From CAYRFQ01 sp964423615 (GTDB lineage: Bacteria > Planctomycetota > Planctomycetia > Gemmatales > Gemmataceae): a stretch of 64,000 nt of DNA. The stretch is taken from NCBI GenBank assembly GCA_964423615.1, contig CAYRFQ010000023.1:37755-101754 (forward strand), read 5' to 3'. Made by a program: the position numbers and the translations under genes. How positions within the stretch are numbered: the stretch's first letter is position 1; every line of letters starts with the position of its first letter. The notes under the pieces are model-generated. The model worked only from the letters and a program-made list of their open reading frames with translations, was not told where the DNA came from and made no database searches. This document shows positions 16,040-24,495 of the stretch, one piece after another.

Positions 16040-19000
16040 ATGGCCCGAGTCACATTCCTCTGCGGTCCACTCGGTGATCCTGTATTGCACCCATTGTTGC
16101 AACGGTGGCGTGAACTGATTCATTCGCGTACCTTCGGGTCCACTCTTTGGCTTTGTCCCAACTATCGAACTGTCGAAGAACTTCTTCCCCGGTTGCTTGG
16201 AGATTCCCAAGGGTGCCTGGCACCTCGGGTCCTCACGATTCACGATTTCGCCGACGAGATTGTTCGAAACGGCGACCTCATGGCTCGGCCCATCTCCCAC
16301 CTCCAACGACGTTTGATGGCTGAAGCCTTGGTCATCCAGCTGCACCAAAAAGGCCACCTGTCCCACTTCCAGGGCGTCGTCGATACCCGAGGTTTTACCG
16401 AAACCGTCTATGCCCTCTTTGGAGAGTTGAAGCGTTCCGAAATACGCCCCGAGCAGTTACTGACGGCAGCGTCCGAAAAGGCAACGTTCGTTGAGACTTC
16501 TACGCTCAAGGACAAGCAGTCGGCATTACTCTACAAGGCCTACCACGACGTCCTGCGCCGACATCATCTCTACGACCTCGAAGGGCGGGTATGGTACGCC
16601 AAGGAGCTACTTCAAGAAGGACTCAAGTACCCTTTCCAAGACCTCCAGGCCATCTTCGTGTATGGCTTTGCGACGTTGACTTCGACTGAACAACAGACGC
16701 TCGAAGCATGCGCCCGGTGGACCGAAGAAATTTGGGTCACCCTTCCCGACGAGCAGGATGCCGAGCGGCAGGAACTCTTTTGCGAACCGCGGCGCGTGCT
16801 CGCCGCTCTGGGTTCCCTTGGCCCCGAGGTCATCTTCTCTGAGAAAGAGCAACCGTCCGCAAAGAGCCCTCTTCCAGCCCGCCAAGACTATCTTCCGAAG
16901 GCTCAGCTTTGGACACCAAAGGACACAAACGAACCCCCAGTACAGACACTGCAATCGTCGACGAATGAGGTGCTGCTCACGAAAAACCCAGTCAGGACGG
17001 CTCACAAAAATCCTTTGGCCGAACTCCCCACACCCCCCGGACTTCACCACCTCCAAACCCAGTTGTTCCGACCACGTCGTCAAATTGTCAAAGGCCACAA
17101 CGCAACCGGGATTGGGATCATGGAAGCGCCCGAAGTGGTTGGTGAAGTCCGACTCGTGGCGAGACGTATTCGGGAACTTCTTCACGCTGGAGTCCCTCCT
17201 GACGCCATCATGGTCATCCTCAGGGACCTCGCACCCTACGCCAGCTTGATCGATGAGGTATTCGAGGAATACGGCATTCCCATCGATCTGGAGGGTGCCG
17301 AACCACTCATCCAAAATCCCACCATCGCGACCCTGCTGCGCATTCTCCGTGTGCCGGACGAGGGGTATGTCTTTGGACAGGTCACTTCCCTCCTCCGGAG
17401 CAACTACTTTCGTCCCGATTGGCCGGAGGTCGATTCCAACCCCGAGGTCGTGCACCAAAGTGAAGCCCTCCTCCGACTCCTGGATGAACCCCGAGGTCGT
17501 GATGCCTATCTTGCGGCGGTCGTCCGGTGGGCCGAGAACCCTCCACCCGGTCTCGAAGACGAACAGGTCGAAGAATCGAGGAGGCAACGAAAGCACCAAC
17601 TTGCCAAACAATGTCGTCGGTTCCTCGAACGATTCTTGCATTGCTGGGACGATGCTCCTGATCGAGGAACTTGGCGGGTGCATGTCCGTTGGCTCCGTCG
17701 ACTCTGTAGTAACCTCGGAATCGAAAAGGCTGCGAATGAATACCCACGAGACAAGCAATGTCTCGAGCGGTTCTGGGCTGAACTCGAGAAATGGGAACGA
17801 CTCGACAAACTCATTCATGGTGGCGGACACACGGTCGAACGTCACCACTTTCAAAAGATGCTCACGGCGTTGGCCTCGCAAGCAGGGCTGGCTCGTGGCC
17901 CACGTGGTCCGGGAAAGGTCCGTGTCCTCTCGGCGGAGGTTGCTCGCAGTTTGTCCGCCGATCATGTGTTCGTGATGGGGCTGGGGGAACGCAGTTTTCC
18001 ACGACTCGCAACTCCCGACTCTTTTTTCGACGAGCAGGAACGCCAGGCCTTCCACCAAGTTGGTGTCCCCCTCTCGTGTCTTGCAGACCTCTTGCCGCAG
18101 GAAATGCTCCTGTTCTATCAGATCGTCACGAAGCCGAAAGTACAACTCACGCTGAGCTACCCGGCCATCGACCGGACTGGACAAGAGCTGCTCCCCAGTT
18201 CGTTCCTGACGTCGGTGCTCGACTGCTTCGAACTGGAGGCTGTCCCCGCCCTCCGCAGGAACATGCTCATCGAAGGATACGATCGCGATCCTCCGATGTC
18301 GCTGGCTGAGTACCGAGTTCAGGCAGCGTGTTCGATCGCCCGAGGGGGTCCCAAGTGGCCACTGCCCGCACAACTCAATGCCCAAATGGTTGCTGCTCGC
18401 GACGTCTCACAACACCGTTTTCGCAACGACGACCACTCCATTTATGATGGACTTTTTCGGGACAAAAAGATCATCGACCAGGTGGCCCAACTCTTCTCTC
18501 CAGATCGTATCCTGAGTCCGACGGCCCTCGAATACTATGTCGCCTGTCCCTTCAAGTTTTTCCTGCGTCACGTGCTTCGATTGCAGCCCCTCGAGGAACC
18601 CCAAGACGAAATCGAGAGTACCGAGAGAGGTCTCACGTTCCACAGAGCACTGTCTCGATTGCACCAGGAACTCCAGACACAGGGAGTCCACCAACCAACG
18701 GAGATGGTTGACCACGAGGTACTGACCCAACTCGACCGTGCCATCGAAGAGTCGACCACTCAGACGAGCCCGGCTGCTCGCATGCTCTGGGCCATCGAAG
18801 GCCAACGTCTTCGCCGCAACGGAAACAAATATCGGGGACATTGGACCAAGTTCGTGAAGCCTTGGGTCGAGAAGGACATCTTCCCTCGCCCGACCTACTT
18901 CGAGATTGGTTTTGGGCTCCCGCCCGCCGAAGGGGAGGTCATGTACGAGCCCCTGGTGATCATCCACGCCGACAGGGAGGTCCGTATCAGTGGTCGGATC

Positions 19001-19477
19001 GATCGAGTCGACGTGGCCGACCTGCCAGGTGGGGACATCGGATTTTGGATCATCGATTACAAGACCGGTAGTGGATCTTATTATACGAGCAGTGACCTGA
19101 AAGAATTTCGCAAGCTCCAATTGACACTATATGCGTTGGCCGTCGAGAAGGTCATGCTCACGAACCAGACCTCGCGTCCACTCGGGTTGGCCTACTGGCT
19201 CGTGACAGACACGGGGCCCAAGAACGCACTGCCAGGAAGGAGCCAACATGCCTGGTTGGACAACAGCACGATGTGGGAAAATGTCCGAAACAACCTCGAA
19301 CACTGGGTCGTCGAACTGGTGTCACGCATTCGGTCGGGTGAATTCGCCCTCAAGCCACGGTCGGAACATTGCACCCAGACGTGTGACTTTGGTCAGATAT
19401 GTCGGATCAGTCAATCGCGGTCAGTCGTGGTGAGGAAGAGTTGGAACCTCCCTCTGCCCGTGATCGATCAACAATGA
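16040..19477 (+). CDS. AddB-like PD-(D/E)XK exonuclease family protein (1145 aa)
   Basis: The C-terminal third is a PD-(D/E)XK nuclease of the AddB/RecB-like type: 'SPTALEYYVACPFKFFLRHV' then 'ISGRIDRVD' and 'GFWIIDYKTGSG', giving the D...D-x-K core near residues 990-1010. Cys 836 together with Cys 1111, 1115 and 1121 is placed like the iron-sulfur ligands of AddB. The spacing here is Cx3Cx5C, where AddB usually has CxxCx5C. The N-terminal helicase-like part begins 'VTFLCGPLGDPVLHPLLQRW' and has no GKT/S Walker A. It retains 'DHVFVMGLGERSFP', typical of the UvrD-like second domain. Family knowledge: AddB works with AddA in double-strand-break resection. No AddA is present in this window. Confidence 0.8.
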   Translation: MARVTFLCGPLGDPVLHPLLQRWRELIHSRTFGSTLWLCPNYRTVEELLPRLLGDSQGCLAPRVLTIHDFADEIVRNGDLMARPISHLQRRLMAEALVIQLHQKGHLSHFQGVVDTRGFTETVYALFGELKRSEIRPEQLLTAASEKATFVETSTLKDKQSALLYKAYHDVLRRHHLYDLEGRVWYAKELLQEGLKYPFQDLQAIFVYGFATLTSTEQQTLEACARWTEEIWVTLPDEQDAERQELFCEPRRVLAALGSLGPEVIFSEKEQPSAKSPLPARQDYLPKAQLWTPKDTNEPPVQTLQSSTNEVLLTKNPVRTAHKNPLAELPTPPGLHHLQTQLFRPRRQIVKGHNATGIGIMEAPEVVGEVRLVARRIRELLHAGVPPDAIMVILRDLAPYASLIDEVFEEYGIPIDLEGAEPLIQNPTIATLLRILRVPDEGYVFGQVTSLLRSNYFRPDWPEVDSNPEVVHQSEALLRLLDEPRGRDAYLAAVVRWAENPPPGLEDEQVEESRRQRKHQLAKQCRRFLERFLHCWDDAPDRGTWRVHVRWLRRLCSNLGIEKAANEYPRDKQCLERFWAELEKWERLDKLIHGGGHTVERHHFQKMLTALASQAGLARGPRGPGKVRVLSAEVARSLSADHVFVMGLGERSFPRLATPDSFFDEQERQAFHQVGVPLSCLADLLPQEMLLFYQIVTKPKVQLTLSYPAIDRTGQELLPSSFLTSVLDCFELEAVPALRRNMLIEGYDRDPPMSLAEYRVQAACSIARGGPKWPLPAQLNAQMVAARDVSQHRFRNDDHSIYDGLFRDKKIIDQVAQLFSPDRILSPTALEYYVACPFKFFLRHVLRLQPLEEPQDEIESTERGLTFHRALSRLHQELQTQGVHQPTEMVDHEVLTQLDRAIEESTTQTSPAARMLWAIEGQRLRRNGNKYRGHWTKFVKPWVEKDIFPRPTYFEIGFGLPPAEGEVMYEPLVIIHADREVRISGRIDRVDVADLPGGDIGFWIIDYKTGSGSYYTSSDLKEFRKLQLTLYALAVEKVMLTNQTSRPLGLAYWLVTDTGPKNALPGRSQHAWLDNSTMWENVRNNLEHWVVELVSRIRSGEFALKPRSEHCTQTCDFGQICRISQSRSVVVRKSWNLPLPVIDQQ

Positions 19478-19515
19478 GCCTTGCTCGGTACACGACGCGG
19501 CTGCCACAAACCGTT

Positions 19516-20226
19516 CTAACGCCTCAGATATCCCACAGTCTCACGGACTTCCTGCGAGATCTCGTAGGCTCGTTCTTGCGACCATCCTCGATAGAGTGTG
19601 GTATCGGGAACGCCTTGGTCGCGTGTGAACGCGGCATAGAAAATGTCCATATGAATGGCAACGTACCACCAGATGATGGCCGGGATAATGAACGGGAGGA
19701 AGGCGAAGAAGATGATCCAAGCCAGGCAGCTCGACTCATTCCATTTCCCGGTGGTTACGCCGTCGTATTCGCTGAGTGGTATCTTGAACGGCTTCTGGGG
19801 AATAAAACAGATGTACCACGTCTTGACCAGAGTCGTCTTGCCCTTTCGATTTCGCGTGAGGCGGAGGTGATCGAACGTACCGAACAGAAATCCGAAGATC
19901 ACACACACTGCCACCCACAGCCCACCGACAACGAGCATCAGATGCGGCCGAAATTGTGTTGCCGGCAATCCCAACAACAACCACGCCAAGATACACCCAA
20001 AAAAGATCTGGACCCGAGTTCCCAGCGGTGGCCCCGATTCCCATTCGCTATCGACCGGTTCGTAGGTCTTGCGGACTCGTTCCCGACGACCAAAGTGATA
20101 CCCGCAAGAGACACACACCATGGCGTTTGGGTCGAGTTGCGAATCACACTCTGGGCAACTCTTTTGCAAACCGCCTTCGACTTGATAAGGGCTGTCGTCT
20201 TCGAAATCGTCATCGAGGTGCGCCAT
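19516..20226 (-). CDS. Zinc-ribbon multi-pass membrane protein (236 aa)
   Basis: The start at 20226 ('MAHLDDDFEDDSPYQ') has GGAGGG just upstream on the minus strand. Residues about 23-42 hold a zinc ribbon, 'CPECDSQLDPNAMVCVSCGY'. Two membrane helices follow ('VQIFFGCILAWLLLGLP', 'LMLVVGGLWVAVCVIFGFLF'), then a soluble loop, then a longer hydrophobic pair ('CLAWIIFFAFLPFIIPAIIWW'). This ribbon-plus-membrane layout is common in planctomycetes, but the function is unknown. It is convergent with the AddB-like gene (38-bp gap) and probably cotranscribed with the gene upstream at 20276. Confidence 0.7.
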   Translation of the reverse strand: MAHLDDDFEDDSPYQVEGGLQKSCPECDSQLDPNAMVCVSCGYHFGRRERVRKTYEPVDSEWESGPPLGTRVQIFFGCILAWLLLGLPATQFRPHLMLVVGGLWVAVCVIFGFLFGTFDHLRLTRNRKGKTTLVKTWYICFIPQKPFKIPLSEYDGVTTGKWNESSCLAWIIFFAFLPFIIPAIIWWYVAIHMDIFYAAFTRDQGVPDTTLYRGWSQERAYEISQEVRETVGYLRR

Positions 20227-20275
20227 CCTCACCCTCCGGAAACCATGGCCCACGAACCCTATCTTCGCCGCAGCC

Positions 20276-20782
20276 TCACTCGTCGTCGTCTACCACGGCG
20301 GTCTGCATCCAATAGTCTTTGTTTTCCAAAATCTTCGACCGAATCGATGCGTCCTTCAGGGCAGCGACTTGGGGTACATAAGGAAGGGCATGTTGGGAAT
20401 GGAGCCCTTCGAGCCGGACCGACGAAGCCTTGGTCGACAAAAACCAACTGTCGAAATAAACATACTCCTGGTCCGGATCGAGTTCTTCGAGGTGCATCTG
20501 CATCGAATCGACCCACTCGGCGATTTCGTCTTCGATGGGATCTCGGCGATACATTCCCTGTAAGACGCAAACAGCCGTGTGTTCCCACGACTCGTTGACT
20601 TCCACAATGCGGGCAAACGAGAACGCCCGACGGCAACGACTACAAATGAAGAGCCATCCACATCCACACCACGGACAATCCATCTGGCCTGGCGAAGAAA
20701 CCAGCGCCAAGGCTGGGTCACAACGACAATGGCTCACAAGGTCATCGGAAGCTTTTGCTAAGTACAGGTGTTTGGCCACCAC
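20276..20782 (-). CDS. Cysteine-rich zinc-binding protein (168 aa)
   Basis: The start is a GTG (20782, or the adjacent GTG 20779). A metal site is formed by 'MDCPWCGCGWLFICSRCRRA' (residues about 34-53) with two CxxC pairs. Downstream parts are mixed: 'ESWEHTAVCVLQGMYRRDPI' and an acidic 'EEVDPDQEY'-like region (residues in the order EELDPDQEYVYFDSWFLS). It lies 49 bp upstream of the zinc-ribbon membrane protein on the same strand, so the two probably form an operon of zinc proteins. No family was recognised. Confidence 0.6.
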   Translation of the reverse strand: MVAKHLYLAKASDDLVSHCRCDPALALVSSPGQMDCPWCGCGWLFICSRCRRAFSFARIVEVNESWEHTAVCVLQGMYRRDPIEDEIAEWVDSMQMHLEELDPDQEYVYFDSWFLSTKASSVRLEGLHSQHALPYVPQVAALKDASIRSKILENKDYWMQTAVVDDDE

Positions 20783-21243
20783 GAATCCCCATAACCAAAT
20801 ACAAATTCCCGGAATCTGTCACAGCATCATAGCCCAAATCGGTACACCGCGTCAAATTCGTCCCAAAGTCAAGGTCCGCTTCTGGATTTTGGGGTTTGTT
20901 CGCCGTGCAGAGTTGAAGCAGTGGAAACTAACGTGGCAACGTCGTTCGAGTGTTACGGTTCTTCTTTCGTTGTTGTAGAGAGATCATCCGTGGAAAAAAC
21001 CATGACCGAGGAGGTTTGTGTTACTTTAGCGGTCTCGGTAGAGTTGGCGAGACTCAGACAACATTACACTCGTCAGACGCAGGATGGCAGCGTCAAAGTC
21101 TCCTCAAACACTCCTTAGAATAGGAGAATCATTTCGGCGAACCAGATTCAAGGTAAGAAGGATTGAGATACGGAGAACCGTTGCCTATAATCCTTGTGAG
21201 TGGCGTCCGAGTTAGAGGGAGGAACAAGAAAAAAGAGAGCCTC
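20783..21243. other. Divergent intergenic region
   Basis: About 460 bp between the minus-strand zinc-protein operon and the plus-strand DUF2617 gene. It should hold promoters for both. A short frame at 20921-21118 has no recognisable features and is not called. No clear hairpin or repeat was seen. Confidence 0.4.
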
Positions 21244-21801
21244 ATGAGCGTAGAATCGACGAGACCAAGTATCGAAGAGTTGACGTTCCATGTCTACGCA
21301 CGACCATTGCACCCAGAGTTATTCGAAATTCTGGCGATGGAAACCATCGAGCGTCCAGAATACAAATTATCCCTTCAAATCATCCCCACCGGCCACGTAG
21401 TGATGTGGGATACAACGAACGTTTGTCTCACAGAAGTAGCCACTTCGACCAGCCAACCGCTCCCCGAGAAACGTCGCTTGTTCCAATCGAAACTTCGGCA
21501 GGAACTCTCTCGAAAAATCGAGTGTGCCCACGGCGTCTGCTATCAAATGAGCTTCCAGGTCGAGCGAATGAAACCGGAAATTTTCCTCCACGCCCACGAC
21601 GAACTTTTGGCCGACGGACAAAAACACGGTCGGTTGCTCCACAACTTCCAACCCAATCATCGTCTTTCGGTAGCTCCCCTCACGCTCATCGCTGCGGAAA
21701 CCAAAGCCCAGTGTGTAATGATTTCTACGTTCCACACGTTTCCGGCGGAAAACAGCGTCGTCAAGTCGCAGACTTTGATCGAAATCAAGTCAGAAGAATA
21801 A
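21244..21801 (+). CDS. DUF2617 family protein (185 aa)
   Basis: The start ATG 21244 gives 'MSVESTRPSIEELTFHVYAR', followed by 'PLHPELFEIL', the characteristic DUF2617 opening. The middle has 'GHVVMWDTTNVCLTEV' and 'RRLFQSKLRQELSR', and a later 'CYQMSFQVERMKPEIFLHAH' strand region. The protein is soluble, and the family has no established biochemical function. It is followed after 51 bp by an ATP-grasp gene on the same strand, so the two may act together. The upstream in-frame extension to 21163 has no family-like sequence. Confidence 0.7.
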   Translation: MSVESTRPSIEELTFHVYARPLHPELFEILAMETIERPEYKLSLQIIPTGHVVMWDTTNVCLTEVATSTSQPLPEKRRLFQSKLRQELSRKIECAHGVCYQMSFQVERMKPEIFLHAHDELLADGQKHGRLLHNFQPNHRLSVAPLTLIAAETKAQCVMISTFHTFPAENSVVKSQTLIEIKSEE

Positions 21802-21852
21802 GACATTCCTTCGAGCAGTTCCCCTCTTCTTTCTGCGATCCGCGAGTCCATC

Positions 21853-22947
21853 TTGCGCCTCTTTGTCTACGAAATGACCTGTGCGGACGTATCTTGGAAG
21901 ACGCTTCCGCTGTCGCTCCGCGCTGAAGGCTGGGCGATGCTCTCGGCCATACTCGACGATTGGCAAGCCCTTGAAGACATCGAGGTCTCGACTCTCGTCG
22001 CGCCGGATTTTCCGCATGACCTCACGGTTTCGCACCAACGAGTCGAGAAGGACGAACGCCAACACTTCTTTGAACTCGCCTCGCAAGCCGATTACACGTT
22101 GGTCATAGCTCCGGAATTCGATGACTTGCTTCAGACACGAGCCGAATGGGTCCTAAGTGCGGGAGGCAAACTCCTCAGTTCCGGTCCCCACGGGATCTGG
22201 CAAACGGCTGACAAACTCCACCTCGCACAACTCTGGAAGGAACACAAGGTCCGGACGCCTTTGACCCGGTTGGTGGGTCCTGGTTACGAACACCTCATGT
22301 ACAACAGGCTTTTTCCCTTCCCTGTCGTCATCAAACCTCGATACGGAGCTGGGTCGCAGGGCACTGTTTTCCTTCCCCAACTCGAATCGTTACGCCGGGA
22401 TCGGACGCTGGCGCCGCTATTGGCCTTCAGTCAAGAACTCGTCGTGCAGCCTTACGTTTCCGGCCTCGTGGCAAGTGTGGCGTTTCTGGTCGGGCCAAAT
22501 GCCGCTTTCGCTCTCCCGCCAGCCCGTCAACTCATTTCAGACGACGGAACCTTCACATACTTGGGAGGTGAGATTCCGCTTTCCAAAGAGCTTCGAGCAA
22601 GAGCCATCTCCCTGGCCCAACAGGCGGTCGAGTGCGTCTCGGGCCTCCGGGGTTATGTCGGCGTCGATCTCATCTTGGGCGAGCCCGACGACGGAAGCCA
22701 AGACTACGCGCTCGAAATTAACCCTCGGTTGACGACTTCCTACATTGGATTGCGTCAACTGGCGAAAACGAATTTGGCCGAGGCCATGTTAAAGGTTGTG
22801 CAAGGCGAACGTGTGTCATTATCTTGGAAACATGGCTTTGTCAGTTTTCGCCACGACGGAACGGTTGACGATTCGAGTGGTAGGAAGTGGCCAGGCAGCG
22901 GCTCTCAAAGTTCTTCTACCATTGAAGAGGAGAAGGACTTTGGGTGA
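21853..22947 (+). CDS. ATP-grasp family ligase (364 aa)
   Basis: A TTG start at 21853 gives 'MRLFVYEMTCADVSW', matching the usual 'RIFVYE' opening of these proteins. ATP-grasp features are visible: 'PFPVVIKPRYGAGSQGTVFL' (ATP-binding lysine and glycine-rich loop), 'QELVVQPYVSGLVASVAFLV', and the metal-binding end 'GYVGVDLILGEP' with 'DYALEINPRLTTSYIGLRQL'. Family knowledge: ATP-grasp enzymes join a carboxylate to an amine or thiol through an acylphosphate; the closest characterised outline is the tyramine-glutamate ligase type (MfnD), but the substrate cannot be fixed. It follows the DUF2617 gene by 51 bp. The last ~30 residues are low-complexity Ser/Glu. Confidence 0.75.
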   Translation: MRLFVYEMTCADVSWKTLPLSLRAEGWAMLSAILDDWQALEDIEVSTLVAPDFPHDLTVSHQRVEKDERQHFFELASQADYTLVIAPEFDDLLQTRAEWVLSAGGKLLSSGPHGIWQTADKLHLAQLWKEHKVRTPLTRLVGPGYEHLMYNRLFPFPVVIKPRYGAGSQGTVFLPQLESLRRDRTLAPLLAFSQELVVQPYVSGLVASVAFLVGPNAAFALPPARQLISDDGTFTYLGGEIPLSKELRARAISLAQQAVECVSGLRGYVGVDLILGEPDDGSQDYALEINPRLTTSYIGLRQLAKTNLAEAMLKVVQGERVSLSWKHGFVSFRHDGTVDDSSGRKWPGSGSQSSSTIEEEKDFG

Positions 22948-23007
22948 GGTCGATTGCTTTGGAAGGCTTGGTTAACGCACAACGATTTAGACAGCAGGTA
23001 ACTTCTT

Positions 23008-24198
23008 ATGTTTGATCTGGCTTCGGTACAAACATCGATAAAACAACTCGGTTTGGACGGTTGGTTGCTCTACGACTTTCGAGGGTCGAACGTGTTGGCC
23101 CGTCGGGTGGTTGGGATCGGTCCCGATAAATTCTTCTCTCGACGGTGGTTCTACTTCATCCCGGCAGAAGGCGAACCCAAGAAGTTGGTTCACCGGATCG
23201 AACCAAAGTCGCTCGAACACCTGCCCGGTTCGGCCCAGGCGTATTTGAAATGGCAAGAACTCGAGGCAGGCGTCGAGTCACTCGTCCAAGGTTCGAAAAA
23301 AGTCGCCATGGAGTACGTGCCTCGAAATGCCAACCCGTACGTTTCGCGGGTCGATGCCGGGACAGTCGAACTGGTCAAGTCGTTCGGTGTCGAAATCATT
23401 CCGTCTGGGGACTTGATCCAGCTGTTCGAAGCCGTTTGGGACGACGAACAGTGGGCCTTGCACCAGGAAGCCGCAAAGCATACGAGTGCGGCGTTCGATC
23501 TCGTCTTCAAGTTCATCGCCGACAGCGTCACGAGTGGAAAAACGATCCGGGAGACGGACGTTCAACAGGTCATCATGGACCACTTCGCCAAGAACAACAT
23601 GTTTACCGACCATGCTCCGATTTGTGGCGTCGGTCCACACAGTGGCGACCCCCACTACGCTCCCGAGGTCGGCAAGGACTCGGAGATCCAAGAAGGCGAC
23701 TTCGTCTTGGTCGATCTGTGGGCCAAGATGAATAAGCCACGCGGAGTGTACAGCGATTTAACCTGGACGTGCTTCGTCGGAAAGGAAGTTCCGGAGAAGT
23801 ACACCAAGGTTTTCAAGATCGTTGCAGCCGCTCGTGATGCCGCTATCGAATTCGTCCGGACGTCTTTCGCCAACAACGAGGTGATCCAGGGCTGGCAAGT
23901 CGATAAGGCCGCCCGCGACGTCATCGAAGAGGCTGGATACGGAGAGTATTTCTTCCATCGCCTGGGCCACTCCATCGGCCAGGAGACACACGGCAACGGG
24001 GCGAACATGGACAACCTCGAGACCAAAGAAGAACGGCGGGTCATGCCATCGACGTGTTTCTCCATCGAACCCGGAATCTACATGGCCGAGTTCGGCGTTC
24101 GAAGTGAAGTCGATGTCTTTGTCGACCAAAACGGCCAGGTCCACGTCACCGGTCCAACGCCCCAAACCGAAGTCGTGGCGTTGCTCGCGGGCCGTTAA
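23008..24198 (+). CDS. M24 family metallopeptidase, Xaa-Pro aminopeptidase-like (396 aa)
   Basis: Residues about 1-140 form the N-terminal creatinase-like domain ('LDGWLLYDFRGSN') and residues about 150-390 the pita-bread catalytic domain. The five metal ligands appear in order: D in 'DFVLVDLWAKM', D in 'YSDLTWTC', H in 'HRLGHSIG', E in 'FSIEPGIYM', E in 'VRSEVDVFV'. The expected reaction is release of an N-terminal residue ahead of proline, in the cytoplasm (no signal peptide). AGCAGGT precedes the ATG. It is 60 bp after the ATP-grasp gene and is closed by a long hairpin at 24263. Confidence 0.85.
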   Translation: MFDLASVQTSIKQLGLDGWLLYDFRGSNVLARRVVGIGPDKFFSRRWFYFIPAEGEPKKLVHRIEPKSLEHLPGSAQAYLKWQELEAGVESLVQGSKKVAMEYVPRNANPYVSRVDAGTVELVKSFGVEIIPSGDLIQLFEAVWDDEQWALHQEAAKHTSAAFDLVFKFIADSVTSGKTIRETDVQQVIMDHFAKNNMFTDHAPICGVGPHSGDPHYAPEVGKDSEIQEGDFVLVDLWAKMNKPRGVYSDLTWTCFVGKEVPEKYTKVFKIVAAARDAAIEFVRTSFANNEVIQGWQVDKAARDVIEEAGYGEYFFHRLGHSIGQETHGNGANMDNLETKEERRVMPSTCFSIEPGIYMAEFGVRSEVDVFVDQNGQVHVTGPTPQTEVVALLAGR

Positions 24199-24262
24199 TC
24201 CCAGCCTCTTCCACGAGAAAAAAGTGTGGTATTTCGGCTGGTTCGCAAAGCCGAGCACCAGC

Positions 24263-24304
24263 AACCGATCTTGGCCGTGGGTTGACCCACGGCCAAGATC
24301 GGTT
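24263..24304. terminator. Long perfect hairpin after the M24 peptidase gene
   Basis: Two 20-nt arms (24263-24282 and 24285-24304) pair perfectly around a 2-nt spacer, containing the core GGCCGTGGGT/ACCCACGGCC. Weakly T-rich sequence follows. It probably ends transcription, and its core resembles the first hairpin of the REP-like elements, so it may be a derivative of one. Confidence 0.65.
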
Positions 24305-24495
24305 GTTATTCTGATGGCGCGTCGGCGTCACCCGAGAGAACGACACGAGTGCACCCCACAAAATCCCACCGACGCCACAACCAATCGCGAACCGGTCCGG
24401 CGGCTCGGGAGAAAATCACGCGATGACTCGTTTCGAGTTGTTGCTAAAATATCCTTTTGCCGATTCCTCTATTTTCTCGGACAACAAAATACGCC

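Noticed and set aside
16607..18385. A 592-residue minus-strand open frame opposite the AddB-like gene.
   Set aside because: It is the mirror of a coding region with clear nuclease motifs; its own translation shows no family feature.
19399..20598. A 399-residue plus-strand frame.
   Set aside because: It overlaps the end of the nuclease gene and runs antisense to two zinc-binding proteins with good starts and CxxC motifs.
20921..21118. A 65-residue plus-strand frame in the divergent intergenic region.
   Set aside because: No ribosome-binding site, no recognisable motif, composition not protein-like.
24146..24361. Short minus-strand frames around the long hairpin after the M24 gene.
   Set aside because: They are translations of the palindrome itself and of peptidase antisense.
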